Assembly: GCA_002347365.1 (NCBI GenBank)
Contig: DDWT01000020.1
Coordinates: 1-64,000 of the forward strand
Reading direction: 5' to 3'
Source of the DNA: Actinobacteria bacterium UBA2279
GTDB taxonomy: Bacteria; Actinomycetota; Coriobacteriia; Anaerosomatales; Anaerosomataceae
DNA length: 64,000 bases
Shown here in pieces: positions 7,592-15,851 of this stretch. Every line of letters starts with the position of its first letter. Position 1 is the stretch's first letter. The notes beneath the pieces were generated by a model. The model searched no databases. It was given only the letters and a program-made list of their open reading frames with translations, and was not told the DNA's origin. Made by a program: the position numbers and the translations under genes.

Positions 7592-9454
7592 TCAGGCCGT
7601 TCGACTCGCACGATCGGCGAATCCCGGATCCAATCGCTCGATCGCCTGGCCCAGCGCCTGGCGATCGCCGGCGGTTGCGGCAGTGATGAGCGCTGAGATC
7701 GCCGTCGGGAAGTCCTCATCCACGCTGACGATGCGCCCCACGCGCAGGATCTTCTCGCGCCCGGTGGGCGACAGATGCTCCGCGTCCGAGATGAGCATCT
7801 CGTGCAGTTTCTCGCCGGGCCTGAGCCCTACGTACTCGATATCGGCTGGAACGCCGGCGAGTGCGATCATCTTGCGCGCGAGATCGGCGATCTTGACGGG
7901 CTCGCCCATCTCAAGGACGAAGATGTCGCCGTTCTCACCGATCGCCTGCGCTTGCAGTACGAGCCGCGCTGCCTCAGGGATCGTCATGAAGAACCGGGTC
8001 GCCTCGGCATGCGTGACCGTGAGTGGTCCTCCGTGGCGTAGTTGCTCCTCGAAGATGGGCACGACCGAGCCGCGGCTGCCCAGCACATTGCCGAAGCGGA
8101 CCGCGACAGCGTTCAGTCCTTCTCTGCGCGCGGCGTCGAGCATCAGCCGCTCGGCGATCGCTTTTGTGAATCCCATGATGTTGAGCGGAGCTACTGCTTT
8201 GTCTGTGGAGATGAGTACGAAGCGGGCCACACCGTGGCGCTCGCAGGCCTCCAGCACGGTCTGCGTGCCGAGGACGTTCGTCTTGACCGCCTCTTCAGGC
8301 TCGAGCTCCATGAGAGGCACATGCTTGTAGGCTGCGGCGTGCAGGACGACCTGGGGATGCGTAGCCGAGAAGACGCTGTCGATCTTGATGTGATCGCGTA
8401 TGTCGCACAGGTGCATCTCGGCGATTCCCGGCGCCAGTGTTTCAAGCTCCAGGAGCAGTTCGTACAGGCGCGTCTCGTCAATGTCGATGAGCAGGAGCTT
8501 GCGGGGCTCCAATCCGACGATCTGACGGCACAGTTCGGAGCCGATCGATCCTGCAGCGCCAGTCACCGCGACGACCTTACCTGAGATCGTCTCACGCACC
8601 TGTTCGGTGTCGATCGGTGTCGGTTCTCTGCCGAGCAAGTCTTCCACGTCGACCGGCCGCAGGTCGCGCAGGCTGACCGAGCCCTTGGCGATCACCAGCG
8701 CTGGCATCACGCGTGTCTGGATTCCCAGATCGGCCGCTGCATTCAGTAGCTCGCGTACGCGCTCGCGCGGCGCCGCAGGTAGTGCGACGACGATCTCCTG
8801 GATGCCAAGACGTTCGACGGTCTCGGCTAGGTCGGTCGTGGCTCCCAGTACCGGTACGCCGTTGAGCGTACGGCCCTTGAGCGCAGCGTCGTCATCGAGA
8901 AAGCCCGCTACGGTCAGGCCCAGGTCCGGACGGTTCTGGATCTCCCGCAGCAGCAGCGATCCTGCGCTTCCGGCGCCGATGACGAGCATACGGCGACCCT
9001 CGGCGGTGCCCATGACGCGCAGATGCATGAGGACACGGGCGGCCAGACGCGCAGCCGACGCGCCAAGGAACACGAGGACGGCCTGGATGAACAGCACGCC
9101 GAGAGGAACCGGGCGCATCTCACCGCTGAGGGGCATCAGAAGATCGACTGCGAGCAGGGCGGCGAAGCAGAGCGCCACTGTGGCCGCCAGCCGTAGCAGC
9201 GTGTCCACCCCGACATAGCGCAGAACGAGTCTGTAGAGTCCGGCGATAGCGAAGGCGGTCAGATAGAGCACCCCGGCAATGCCGATGAGGGGCGCCAGCC
9301 AGCGCATGAAGGGCTCGGGTACAGGACCTTCGAATCGCACGAAGTAGGCGATAGCGGTGGCCGCCGCAACCACTCCGGCGTCAAGCACGACGAGCACCGA
9401 GTTCCACAGCCGACCGGTGGCGCGCACGCGGGCGAACAGACTCGACTCACTCAC
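7592..9454 (-). CDS. pglF: membrane-bound nucleotide-sugar 4,6-dehydratase, PglF/WbpM/CapD type
   Basis: The 620-residue protein has four N-terminal membrane helices (residues about 15-130), a CoA/NAD-binding-like domain (about 140-270, VIGAGSAGS) and a C-terminal extended SDR domain (about 285-600) with TGAAGSIGSELCRQ as the dinucleotide site. In the active site the usual Tyr of YxxxK is Met (MGFTK after STDKAV), a hallmark of the large PglF/WbpM-type UDP-GlcNAc 4,6-dehydratases. The predicted reaction is UDP-GlcNAc to the 4-keto-6-deoxy sugar, the first step to bacillosamine. It is the last gene of a five-gene minus-strand operon and starts with GTG overlapping the aminotransferase stop by four bases. 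The family call is firm; the exact sugar is inferred from neighbours. Confidence 0.87.
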   Translation of the reverse strand: MSESSLFARVRATGRLWNSVLVVLDAGVVAAATAIAYFVRFEGPVPEPFMRWLAPLIGIAGVLYLTAFAIAGLYRLVLRYVGVDTLLRLAATVALCFAALLAVDLLMPLSGEMRPVPLGVLFIQAVLVFLGASAARLAARVLMHLRVMGTAEGRRMLVIGAGSAGSLLLREIQNRPDLGLTVAGFLDDDAALKGRTLNGVPVLGATTDLAETVERLGIQEIVVALPAAPRERVRELLNAAADLGIQTRVMPALVIAKGSVSLRDLRPVDVEDLLGREPTPIDTEQVRETISGKVVAVTGAAGSIGSELCRQIVGLEPRKLLLIDIDETRLYELLLELETLAPGIAEMHLCDIRDHIKIDSVFSATHPQVVLHAAAYKHVPLMELEPEEAVKTNVLGTQTVLEACERHGVARFVLISTDKAVAPLNIMGFTKAIAERLMLDAARREGLNAVAVRFGNVLGSRGSVVPIFEEQLRHGGPLTVTHAEATRFFMTIPEAARLVLQAQAIGENGDIFVLEMGEPVKIADLARKMIALAGVPADIEYVGLRPGEKLHEMLISDAEHLSPTGREKILRVGRIVSVDEDFPTAISALITAATAGDRQALGQAIERLDPGFADRASRTA

Positions 9455-10674
9455 CCGGCAGCCACCTCCATCACGCGCCTGACAGCTTCGACAGTGTCGT
9501 CGATGTCTCGGATACCTAGCGTCGGATGCACGAAGAACGCGATCGATGTGTCGTTGAGCTCAGCGGCGACGGGCAATCTGGCTGCAGGTCCCAGCCCCGC
9601 TCGTACGAACGCCTGCTCGCGGTAGATCTCACCGCAGCTGCCATGCTGGCAGGCGATACCCTCGGCAGTGATCGCAGCAGTGATGCGGTCCCGGTCCCAT
9701 CCGGTGGCAAGGGCCGACGGCTCCACGTGGGCGTACAGGCGATAGAAGGCGTGCTCGAATCCTGTCTTCGGCGAGGGGACGCGCAGGCCGGGTGTGTCGG
9801 TCAGCGCGGCAATGATTCGCTCTGCGTTGCCGGTGCGAGTCGAGTGCCACCGGGGTAGCAGATCGAGCCCCACCCGGACCAGGGCAGCCGACAGCTCCGG
9901 CAGGCGCCAGTTGCTGCCGAAGCTCTCCACGAGCCAGCGGAACGACGGTCCTGAGCCCGCAGGCGGCGGGGTGAGCGCTTCGAGCGACTTGCCGTGATCT
10001 TTGTACGACCATGCGCGCTCGAAGGCGTCATCGTCATCGAGGACGAGCACTCCACCTTCTCCAGCCGGGACGATCTTGTCGCCGCAAAAGGAGAACGTCG
10101 CCCCATGGCTGCGTCCTGAGCCGATCGGCCCGAAGGGAAGCGCGCCGCCGTGAGCCTGTGCGCAGTCTTCGATGACCACGAGCCCTCGTTTCTCAGCGAG
10201 GTCGAGGATCGGCACCATGTCGACCGGCCATCCGCCCAGGTGCACGGGGATGACTGCGCGGGTGCGCGGGGTGAGCGCGAAGCGAACGGTATCGACCGTC
10301 ACGACCCCCGAGTCACGCTCGACGTCGGCAACGACCGGCGTGGCTCCCACCGCGACCACGGCGCTTGCCGTTGCGATGAAGGTGCGGGCCGGGACGATGA
10401 CCTCGTCGCCGTGGCCGATGCCGAAGGCCCGCAAGCCGAGTTCGAGAGCGAGCGTGCCGTTTGCCACCGCGACTGCATGTCTACGACCTAGAGCGGCGGC
10501 ATACTCGGCTTCGAGGTGACGGCCCTCGGTGCCGGCCCAGTAGGTGAGCTTGCCGGACTCGAGGACTCGCCCGACCTCGGCCCGGTGCCGATCGTCGTAA
10601 GACGGCCACATCGGTAGGGGCTGCTCGCGCACGGGCGTGCCGCCATCCGCGGCAAGTGAAGGGCGTTCGCTCAC
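9451..10674 (-). CDS. pglE: DegT/DnrJ/EryC1/StrS sugar aminotransferase, PglE-like
   Basis: A 407-residue PLP-dependent enzyme of the sugar aminotransferase family. The motif GDEVIVPARTFIATASAV lies near residue 90. FSFCGDKIVPAGEGGVL near 190 contains the Schiff-base Lys and the family GEGG. It would aminate the C4 ketone made by the adjacent dehydratase, giving the 4-amino-4,6-dideoxy sugar nucleotide. The GTG start overlaps the stop of the acetyltransferase gene by four bases, and its own stop overlaps the start of the dehydratase gene. The order of enzymes and overlaps make assignment to the bacillosamine route likely, although related StrS enzymes use other keto-sugars. Confidence 0.86.
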   Translation of the reverse strand: MSERPSLAADGGTPVREQPLPMWPSYDDRHRAEVGRVLESGKLTYWAGTEGRHLEAEYAAALGRRHAVAVANGTLALELGLRAFGIGHGDEVIVPARTFIATASAVVAVGATPVVADVERDSGVVTVDTVRFALTPRTRAVIPVHLGGWPVDMVPILDLAEKRGLVVIEDCAQAHGGALPFGPIGSGRSHGATFSFCGDKIVPAGEGGVLVLDDDDAFERAWSYKDHGKSLEALTPPPAGSGPSFRWLVESFGSNWRLPELSAALVRVGLDLLPRWHSTRTGNAERIIAALTDTPGLRVPSPKTGFEHAFYRLYAHVEPSALATGWDRDRITAAITAEGIACQHGSCGEIYREQAFVRAGLGPAARLPVAAELNDTSIAFFVHPTLGIRDIDDTVEAVRRVMEVAAG

Positions 10675-11282
10675 TGTCCGACCTGTCGAACAGGACGAGC
10701 GGGCACTCCCACGCAGACGGACTGTGCCGGGAGGTCGCTGGTGACGACTGCGCCTGCTCCGACAATGCTCCAGGCCCCGACCCGCTTGAGCGGGATCACG
10801 CTGGAGCCGACGCCCAGGACGACGCCCTCACCGATCGAGGAGGCGCCGCACATGCTCACGTTGGGCCCCAGCAGCGAGTGGTCACCCACGCGGCAGTCGT
10901 GGTCGATGGTGCAGCCATGATTCACGATCGTGTTCTCGCCGATGTCCGCCGAGACGCTCACGATAGCGCCTGCTGCGACCAGAGAGCCGGCTCCGATACG
11001 AGCTCGTTCGGCGATGATCGCGGAGGGGTGTATGACAGAGGCCGGAGTCATACCACGGTTGCGGTATGCGGCGAACATGTCGGCTCGTACGCGGTTATCT
11101 CCGATGGCGATGATGAACGCATCGGAGGACACGCCATCGGGGTCGGTCGACACCGGGACACCCAGCACGTCCGCCGGGTCGCCGCTTCTGCCGATGATGC
11201 CGGCAATCTCGAAGCCAGCCTTGCGGGCCGCGTCTACCACGACCTTCGCATGCCCGCCTGCTCCAACCACCAGCAGTCTCAC
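10671..11282 (-). CDS. pglD: sugar-nucleotide acetyltransferase, PglD/NeuD family
   Basis: A 203-residue protein with the two-part NeuD/PglD architecture: an N-terminal Rossmann-like domain opening LLVVGAGGHAKVVVDAARK, and a C-terminal left-handed beta-helix of hexapeptide repeats (about residues 95-195). The loop INHG-like stretch IVNHGCTIDHDCRVGDH holds the catalytic His of the family. It should N-acetylate the 4-amino sugar from acetyl-CoA. GTG 11282 has AGGAGG five bases upstream and overlaps the sugar transferase stop by four bases. Its place between PglC-like and PglE-like genes agrees with synthesis of UDP-N,N'-diacetylbacillosamine. Confidence 0.87.
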   Translation of the reverse strand: MRLLVVGAGGHAKVVVDAARKAGFEIAGIIGRSGDPADVLGVPVSTDPDGVSSDAFIIAIGDNRVRADMFAAYRNRGMTPASVIHPSAIIAERARIGAGSLVAAGAIVSVSADIGENTIVNHGCTIDHDCRVGDHSLLGPNVSMCGASSIGEGVVLGVGSSVIPLKRVGAWSIVGAGAVVTSDLPAQSVCVGVPARPVRQVGQ

Positions 11283-11938
11283 GATTCCTCCTTGTGCGCA
11301 CCGACATCAGAACTCCGGGGATCGAACGGCTCCATTGTCGCATGATTCCCGGCCGAGACTCCCGTACGCCGGATGACTCCGGCAAACGTCATGCCGAGGA
11401 TACGGAGATCCAATGGAAGGGAGCGGTTGTCTACGTACCAGACGTCCATAGTGAGCCGTTCCTCCCAAGGAACGGCATTGCGACCATGTACTTGTGCCCA
11501 GCCCGTGATGCCGGGGCGAACCTCGTGCCTCCGGGCTTGCTCGGGTGTGTAGCGGTCAAGGTACTCAACGAGGAGCGGCCTGGGGCCCACCAGGCTCATC
11601 TGGCCAACCAGCACGTTCACCAGGCTTGGCAGCTCATCGAGGGAGCTTGCGCGCAAGAACCGCCCGAAACGGGTGAGGCGAGCCGCATCGGTTGCGACCG
11701 CCTCTGTGTCACTGGCCCCGTGCGGCGCCTCGGCCATCGAGCGGAACTTCACCATGGTGAATGGGCGGCCATTCCTGCCCGGCCGCTGTTGCATGAATAG
11801 GACGGGGGCGCCGAGTCGCACCCTCACGATGAGTGCGACGACGGCGAGGATCGGCGAGAGCACCACCAGAAGCAGCGCGGCGACGAGTAGATCGCCTGCG
11901 CGCTTCACTGCGTCATACGCGCGATGCGAGTGCTTCAC
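11279..11938 (-). CDS. pglC: polyprenyl-phosphate sugar-1-phosphate transferase, PglC-like
   Basis: I place the start at GTG 11938, because GAGGAG lies seven bases upstream; this gives 219 residues with one N-terminal hydrophobic helix (about 14-36), the size of the minimal monotopic phosphoglycosyl transferases. The frame is open further upstream to 12082, but that part overlaps the glycosyltransferase gene. Conserved pieces include RPGRNGRPFTMVKFRSM, SLDELPSLVNVLVGQMSLVG with the catalytic Asp-Glu pair, GPRPLLVEYL and RPGITGWAQVHGRNA. These are close to PglC, which transfers diNAc-bacillosamine-1-phosphate to undecaprenyl phosphate. Its start overlaps the upstream glycosyltransferase gene by 26 bases. 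Confidence 0.88.
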   Translation of the reverse strand: MKHSHRAYDAVKRAGDLLVAALLLVVLSPILAVVALIVRVRLGAPVLFMQQRPGRNGRPFTMVKFRSMAEAPHGASDTEAVATDAARLTRFGRFLRASSLDELPSLVNVLVGQMSLVGPRPLLVEYLDRYTPEQARRHEVRPGITGWAQVHGRNAVPWEERLTMDVWYVDNRSLPLDLRILGMTFAGVIRRTGVSAGNHATMEPFDPRSSDVGAHKEES

Positions 11939-13043
11939 GATACAGCTCCTCATACTGGCTGATGATGTGAGGCAGGGCGAACCGGGCGACCGCGCGTTCG
12001 CGTGCTGCGCTTCCGCGGCGTGCCGCCTCGGCAGGATCGCTCGCGGCGGCCTTGATGGCGGCAGCGAGGGCGAGCGCGTCATCTCGGGGCACGATCCATC
12101 CGACTGTGGCGTCCACGGCGTCCGCGATGCCTCTCGTGTCCGTGCCGATGACGGGTCGGCCCATCGCCATCGACTCGAGCATGGAGCGGTTCAGGCCCTC
12201 TCGCTCGCTTGTGAGTACCAGCGCATCTGTTGCGGCGAGGACGGCGGGAACGTCTCGGCGGTAGCCCGCCCATCGGATCCGGTGTTCGATGCCAAGGACA
12301 CGGGCGCGTGTATGAAGCTGCGCATCGAGGCGCCCTTCTCCGACGATCACGAGGACAACGCGCCCGTCGTCGACGCGAGCGAGGGCCTCGAGCAGCAATG
12401 CGTGTCGTTTGACGGGCGCGAGTTCGGCGACGATCGTAAGCACGAACGCGCCTTCGGGTACTCCAAGGTCCCGGCGCACGCGTCGGGCGTCTTGTGTCGA
12501 GACGGCGTCAGGGGAGAAGCGTTCGGTGTCGACGCCGATGCCCGGAATGAGGCGGACCCTCGCGGGGTCGAGGCCGGGCAGAGCCGAGGCCTCGCGGAAG
12601 TCCTCTGCGTTCACCGTGATGAGATAGTCGGTCCAGGGCGCCGCGATCGTCTCCATCGTCCGGAAGAACGTGTGGGGAAGCGCCGCCTGTCCTTCGTAGA
12701 AGTGAAAGCCATGTGCTGTGTATATGATGGCGGGCCGGTTCCTCTCGGGCAGTGACCTCAGCGCGTAGCGGGTGACGAAGGCGGCGATCGGAGTGTGCAC
12801 GTGGACGATGTCGTATCCTCCGGCAGCCACCACGCTGCGCACCTTCGCTGGAGTCCCGAGGACGTTGCGCGGGTCGAAGGGGTTCCGGCTCCAGGAGACA
12901 TCGAAGCGCCCGTCGAACGAGCCCTCCAGCGCGACGTGTCTGCGCGCGCCGTTTGCGAGCGCATCGATCCGCCAGCCATCGGCCCGGAAGTGCGCAGCGA
13001 AGGGAACCAGGAATGCTTCGAGCGTGATGGGGACCGTTGTCAC
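11913..13043 (-). CDS. family 4-type glycosyltransferase (GT-B fold)
   Basis: From GTG 13043 the product is 376 residues with the GT-B layout: an N-terminal acceptor domain, TAHGFHFYEGQ near residue 110, and a C-terminal donor domain with LTSEREGLNRSMLESMAMG near 300, including the family E-x7-E element. It probably adds the second sugar to the lipid-linked bacillosamine made by the downstream genes. The start is doubtful: GTG 13043 has no visible ribosome-binding site and cuts the first beta strand. An in-frame CTG at 13064 has GAGGAGG eight bases upstream and would add SPSALF before VTTVPIT, restoring a normal family N-terminus (383 residues). It is the first gene of the minus-strand glycan operon. 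Confidence 0.85.
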   Translation of the reverse strand: MTTVPITLEAFLVPFAAHFRADGWRIDALANGARRHVALEGSFDGRFDVSWSRNPFDPRNVLGTPAKVRSVVAAGGYDIVHVHTPIAAFVTRYALRSLPERNRPAIIYTAHGFHFYEGQAALPHTFFRTMETIAAPWTDYLITVNAEDFREASALPGLDPARVRLIPGIGVDTERFSPDAVSTQDARRVRRDLGVPEGAFVLTIVAELAPVKRHALLLEALARVDDGRVVLVIVGEGRLDAQLHTRARVLGIEHRIRWAGYRRDVPAVLAATDALVLTSEREGLNRSMLESMAMGRPVIGTDTRGIADAVDATVGWIVPRDDALALAAAIKAAASDPAEAARRGSAARERAVARFALPHIISQYEELYREALASRV

Positions 13044-13248
13044 GAACAGGGCGGAAGGGCTCAGGGCGTCCGCCTCCTCGCGTGTCGGATGGGTGTTCGA
13101 GCGGGCATCGTCTCGCGTCTAATGATACCGCAAGGGACGTTCGACCAGCGGGCCCCGCAAACTCGGATAACACCCACTTCACGCTGGGATGTGCTAGGAT
13201 TCCTGCCCAAGCAAACAAGTCCCGTACGAGTGCAGGAGGCGGATCACC

Positions 13249-13758
13249 GTGAAGTTCCACGGCACAGTCCACAAGTACGGTCGTGACGTCGATACCGATG
13301 TCATCATCCCCGCTCGCTATCTCAATACGAGCGTGCCCGAGGAACTGGCGAAGCACTGCATGGAAGACCTCGATGCCGGCTTCGTGACGGCCGTGAGACC
13401 GGGCGACATCCTTGTGGCCGAGGAGAACTTCGGCTGCGGCTCTTCTCGTGAGCATGCTCCTATCTCGATCAAGGCCGCGGGCGTGAGCGTCATCATCGCC
13501 AAGAGCTTCGCGCGCATCTTCTACCGCAACGCGATCAACACCGGTCTGCCCATCATGGAGGCCCCGGAAGCGGTGGACGGCATCTCCAACGGGGACACCG
13601 TCACGGTAGATGCCGACACCGGCGCGATCATCAACGAGACGACGGGCGCGACCTATCAAGCGCAGCCGTTCCCGCCGTTCATCAAGGACATCATCGAGAC
13701 GGGTGGGCTCGTGGAGTCGGCACGGGCCAAGCTTGCGGGACGCGGGGGCGAGAACTGA
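13249..13758 (+). CDS. leuD: 3-isopropylmalate dehydratase small subunit
   Basis: A 169-residue swivel-domain subunit of isopropylmalate isomerase (aconitase family). It starts at GTG with AGGAGG nine bases upstream. Typical features are YGRDVDTDVIIPARYLN at the N-terminus and NFGCGSSREHAP in the middle, the substrate-specificity loop. The length is that of the short bacterial/archaeal LeuD type. With LeuC it would isomerise 2-isopropylmalate, and also citramalate in the citramalate route to isoleucine. LeuC is not adjacent and must be elsewhere in the genome. The stop overlaps the leuB start by one base. Confidence 0.92.
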   Translation: MKFHGTVHKYGRDVDTDVIIPARYLNTSVPEELAKHCMEDLDAGFVTAVRPGDILVAEENFGCGSSREHAPISIKAAGVSVIIAKSFARIFYRNAINTGLPIMEAPEAVDGISNGDTVTVDADTGAIINETTGATYQAQPFPPFIKDIIETGGLVESARAKLAGRGGEN

Positions 13759-14882
13759 TGTCTGCCGAGTACCGCATCTGTCTGCTTCCCGGCGACGGCA
13801 TCGGGCCCGAGATCACGGCCGAGGCCGTCAAGGTCCTCGGCGCCATCGGCGCGCGTTTCAACGCGACCTTCACGTTCACCAGCGCGCTCCTTGGCGGTGC
13901 GGCTATCGACGCGACCGGATCTCCGTTGCCCGAGGAGACGCTCCGCAAGGCGCACGAATCCGACGCGGTCCTACTCGCCGCGATCGGCGGTCCCAAGTGG
14001 GATACCACCGATCCGGACAAGCCCAGGCCCGAGCAGGGGCTGCTCGGCATACGGAAGGCGCTTGGGCTGTACGCGAACCTGCGGCCCGTCAAGATATTCG
14101 AGCCGCTCAAGGGTGCGAGCACGCTCAGGCCCGAGTTCCTCGACGGCGTCGACATGCTCATCGTCCGCGAACTCACCGGCGGGCTGTACTTTGGCGCCCG
14201 GGCGCGCGAGACGGGTGTTGCGGGTGCGGCGACCGGCGGTGGCGAGGGCATGCGCGCCTACGACACGATGGAGTACCGCGAATACGAGATCGAGCGCATC
14301 GCGCGGACCGCGTTCGACGCAGCGCGCCTGCGTGGCGGCATGGTCCACTCGGTGGACAAGGCCAATGTGCTTGAATCCAGCCGGCTGTGGCGTGAGGTCG
14401 TACATCGCCTGCATGCTGCGGAGTTCTCCGATGTCGAGCTTCTGGATCAGCTTGTCGACAACACAGCGATGCAGCTCATCCGGCGGCCATCGCAGTTCGA
14501 CGTCATAGTCACCGAGAACATGTTCGGCGACATCCTTTCAGACGAAGCGTCGATGCTCACCGGGTCGCTCGGTATGCTGGCGAGCGCGTCGCTCGGCGAC
14601 GGGACCGCGCTCTACGAGCCGAGTCACGGCTCGGCTCCCGACATCGCCGGGCAGGGGATCGCGAACCCGCTGGCCATGCTTCTGTCGGTGGAGATGATGC
14701 TGCGCTACAGCTTCGCGATGAACGAGGCCGCCGACGCGCTGTCTGCCGCGATCGAGGGAGTGCTTGCCGAGGGCTGGCGGACCCGCGACATCGCGGATGA
14801 GACCACGCTTCCGCAGAAGACCGTAGGGACCGGCGCCATGGGTGATCTGGTCGCCGAGCGGCTCGCGGCCGCGCTCACGTAG
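13758..14882 (+). CDS. leuB: 3-isopropylmalate dehydrogenase
   Basis: A 374-residue NAD-dependent beta-decarboxylating dehydrogenase. It shows LLPGDGIGPEITAEAVKVL at the N-terminus, RELTGGLYFG near residue 137, KANVLESSRLWREVV with the catalytic Lys, and DILSDEASMLTGSLGMLASAS followed by EPSHGSAPDIAGQ near the NAD site. It oxidises and decarboxylates 3-isopropylmalate in leucine synthesis, and probably the corresponding methylmalate in the citramalate route. ATG overlaps the leuD stop by one base, so the two genes are coupled. The family is firm. Confidence 0.94.
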   Translation: MSAEYRICLLPGDGIGPEITAEAVKVLGAIGARFNATFTFTSALLGGAAIDATGSPLPEETLRKAHESDAVLLAAIGGPKWDTTDPDKPRPEQGLLGIRKALGLYANLRPVKIFEPLKGASTLRPEFLDGVDMLIVRELTGGLYFGARARETGVAGAATGGGEGMRAYDTMEYREYEIERIARTAFDAARLRGGMVHSVDKANVLESSRLWREVVHRLHAAEFSDVELLDQLVDNTAMQLIRRPSQFDVIVTENMFGDILSDEASMLTGSLGMLASASLGDGTALYEPSHGSAPDIAGQGIANPLAMLLSVEMMLRYSFAMNEAADALSAAIEGVLAEGWRTRDIADETTLPQKTVGTGAMGDLVAERLAAALT

Positions 14883-14935
14883 TAGACTTATGTGATACGT
14901 CACGCCGAGGCGGACGTTTATGGAGGGGAGCAGCC

Positions 14936-15850
14936 ATGGCACTGCCTGAAGTGGACTTCATTTGGATGGATGGCACACTCGTGCCCTGGAAAGACGCCCA
15001 GGTCCATGTCCTGACGCACGCGCTTCACTACGGTTCGGGCGTATTCGAGGGCATTCGATGCTACGAGACCGCTGACGGCCCGGCCGTCTTCAGGCTCACG
15101 GAGCACATGGAACGCTTCGAGCGCTCGGCCAGGATGCTTTTCATGGACCTCGGCTATTCGGTGGCCGAGATGGTCGACGCCGTCAAAGCGACGATCCGGG
15201 CGAACAAGCTGAAATCCTGCTACATCCGCCCGCTTGCGTTCCGCGGGTATGGCGTCATGGGTCTGGACCCGATTCCGGCACCCGTGCAGGTCATCATCGC
15301 CGTCTGGCCCTGGGAGACCTACATGGGCGAAGAGGCCCTCACCAAAGGCGTCGACGTCGGCGTGTCGTCCTGGCGCCAGCGCGGCATCAACTCGATGCCG
15401 CCCGCGATCAAGGCGACCGGCAACTACCTCAACAGTTCGCTCGCGCGTATCGAGGCCAATCGCCACGGCTACAACGAGGCCGTGCTGCTCAACGAAGAGG
15501 GCAAGGTCTGCGAGGGAACGGGTGAGAACCTGTTCATCGTCCGTGACGGCGTCATATCGACGCCGCCGGTCTCGGACGGATTGCTTGAAGGCATCACTCG
15601 CGATTCGATCATGGTCATCGCGGACAGCTTGGACTACCCGGTGCTCGAGGAGTCACTCGTGCGCACCGACCTCTATATCGCCGATGAGATGTTCATGACC
15701 GGCTCGGCTGCTGAACTTGTTCCAGTCCGCTCTGTGGACGGTCGCATCATCGGGGACGCCGGTCCGATCACGCTCGAACTGCAGAAGATGTTCTTCCGCG
15801 TCGTTCACGGTGAAGAGCCGGACTACGAAGAGTGGTTGGAGCGCGTGTAG
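14936..15850 (+). CDS. ilvE: branched-chain amino acid aminotransferase
   Basis: A 304-residue fold-type IV PLP enzyme. Visible marks are the N-terminal HYGSGVFEGIRCYET, RPLAFRGYGVMGLDP, the lysine region PPAIKATGNYLNSSLARIEA with the PLP Lys, and the EGTGENLFIVRDG and GSAAELVPVRSVDGR motifs of IlvE. It makes leucine, isoleucine and valine from their keto acids. GGAGGGG sits seven to eight bases before the ATG. The downstream cimA gene begins two bases after its stop, so leuD-leuB-ilvE-cimA form one branched-chain amino acid cluster. Confidence 0.94.
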   Translation: MALPEVDFIWMDGTLVPWKDAQVHVLTHALHYGSGVFEGIRCYETADGPAVFRLTEHMERFERSARMLFMDLGYSVAEMVDAVKATIRANKLKSCYIRPLAFRGYGVMGLDPIPAPVQVIIAVWPWETYMGEEALTKGVDVGVSSWRQRGINSMPPAIKATGNYLNSSLARIEANRHGYNEAVLLNEEGKVCEGTGENLFIVRDGVISTPPVSDGLLEGITRDSIMVIADSLDYPVLEESLVRTDLYIADEMFMTGSAAELVPVRSVDGRIIGDAGPITLELQKMFFRVVHGEEPDYEEWLERV

Positions 15851-15851
15851 C

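Noticed and set aside
7574..7619. CGCCGATC/GATCGGCG inverted repeat at the convergent junction
   Set aside because: Eight-base arms 30 bases apart, one in coding sequence; a chance match in GC-rich DNA is likely and no T run follows.
11939..12082. A longer N-terminus for the PglC-like transferase
   Set aside because: The extra 48 residues are low-complexity, overlap the glycosyltransferase gene, and GAGGAG stands right before GTG 11938.
13044..13248. A leader regulator such as a leucine T-box before leuD
   Set aside because: No T-box sequence, no terminator with a T run and no leader peptide with Leu codons could be found in the 205 bases.
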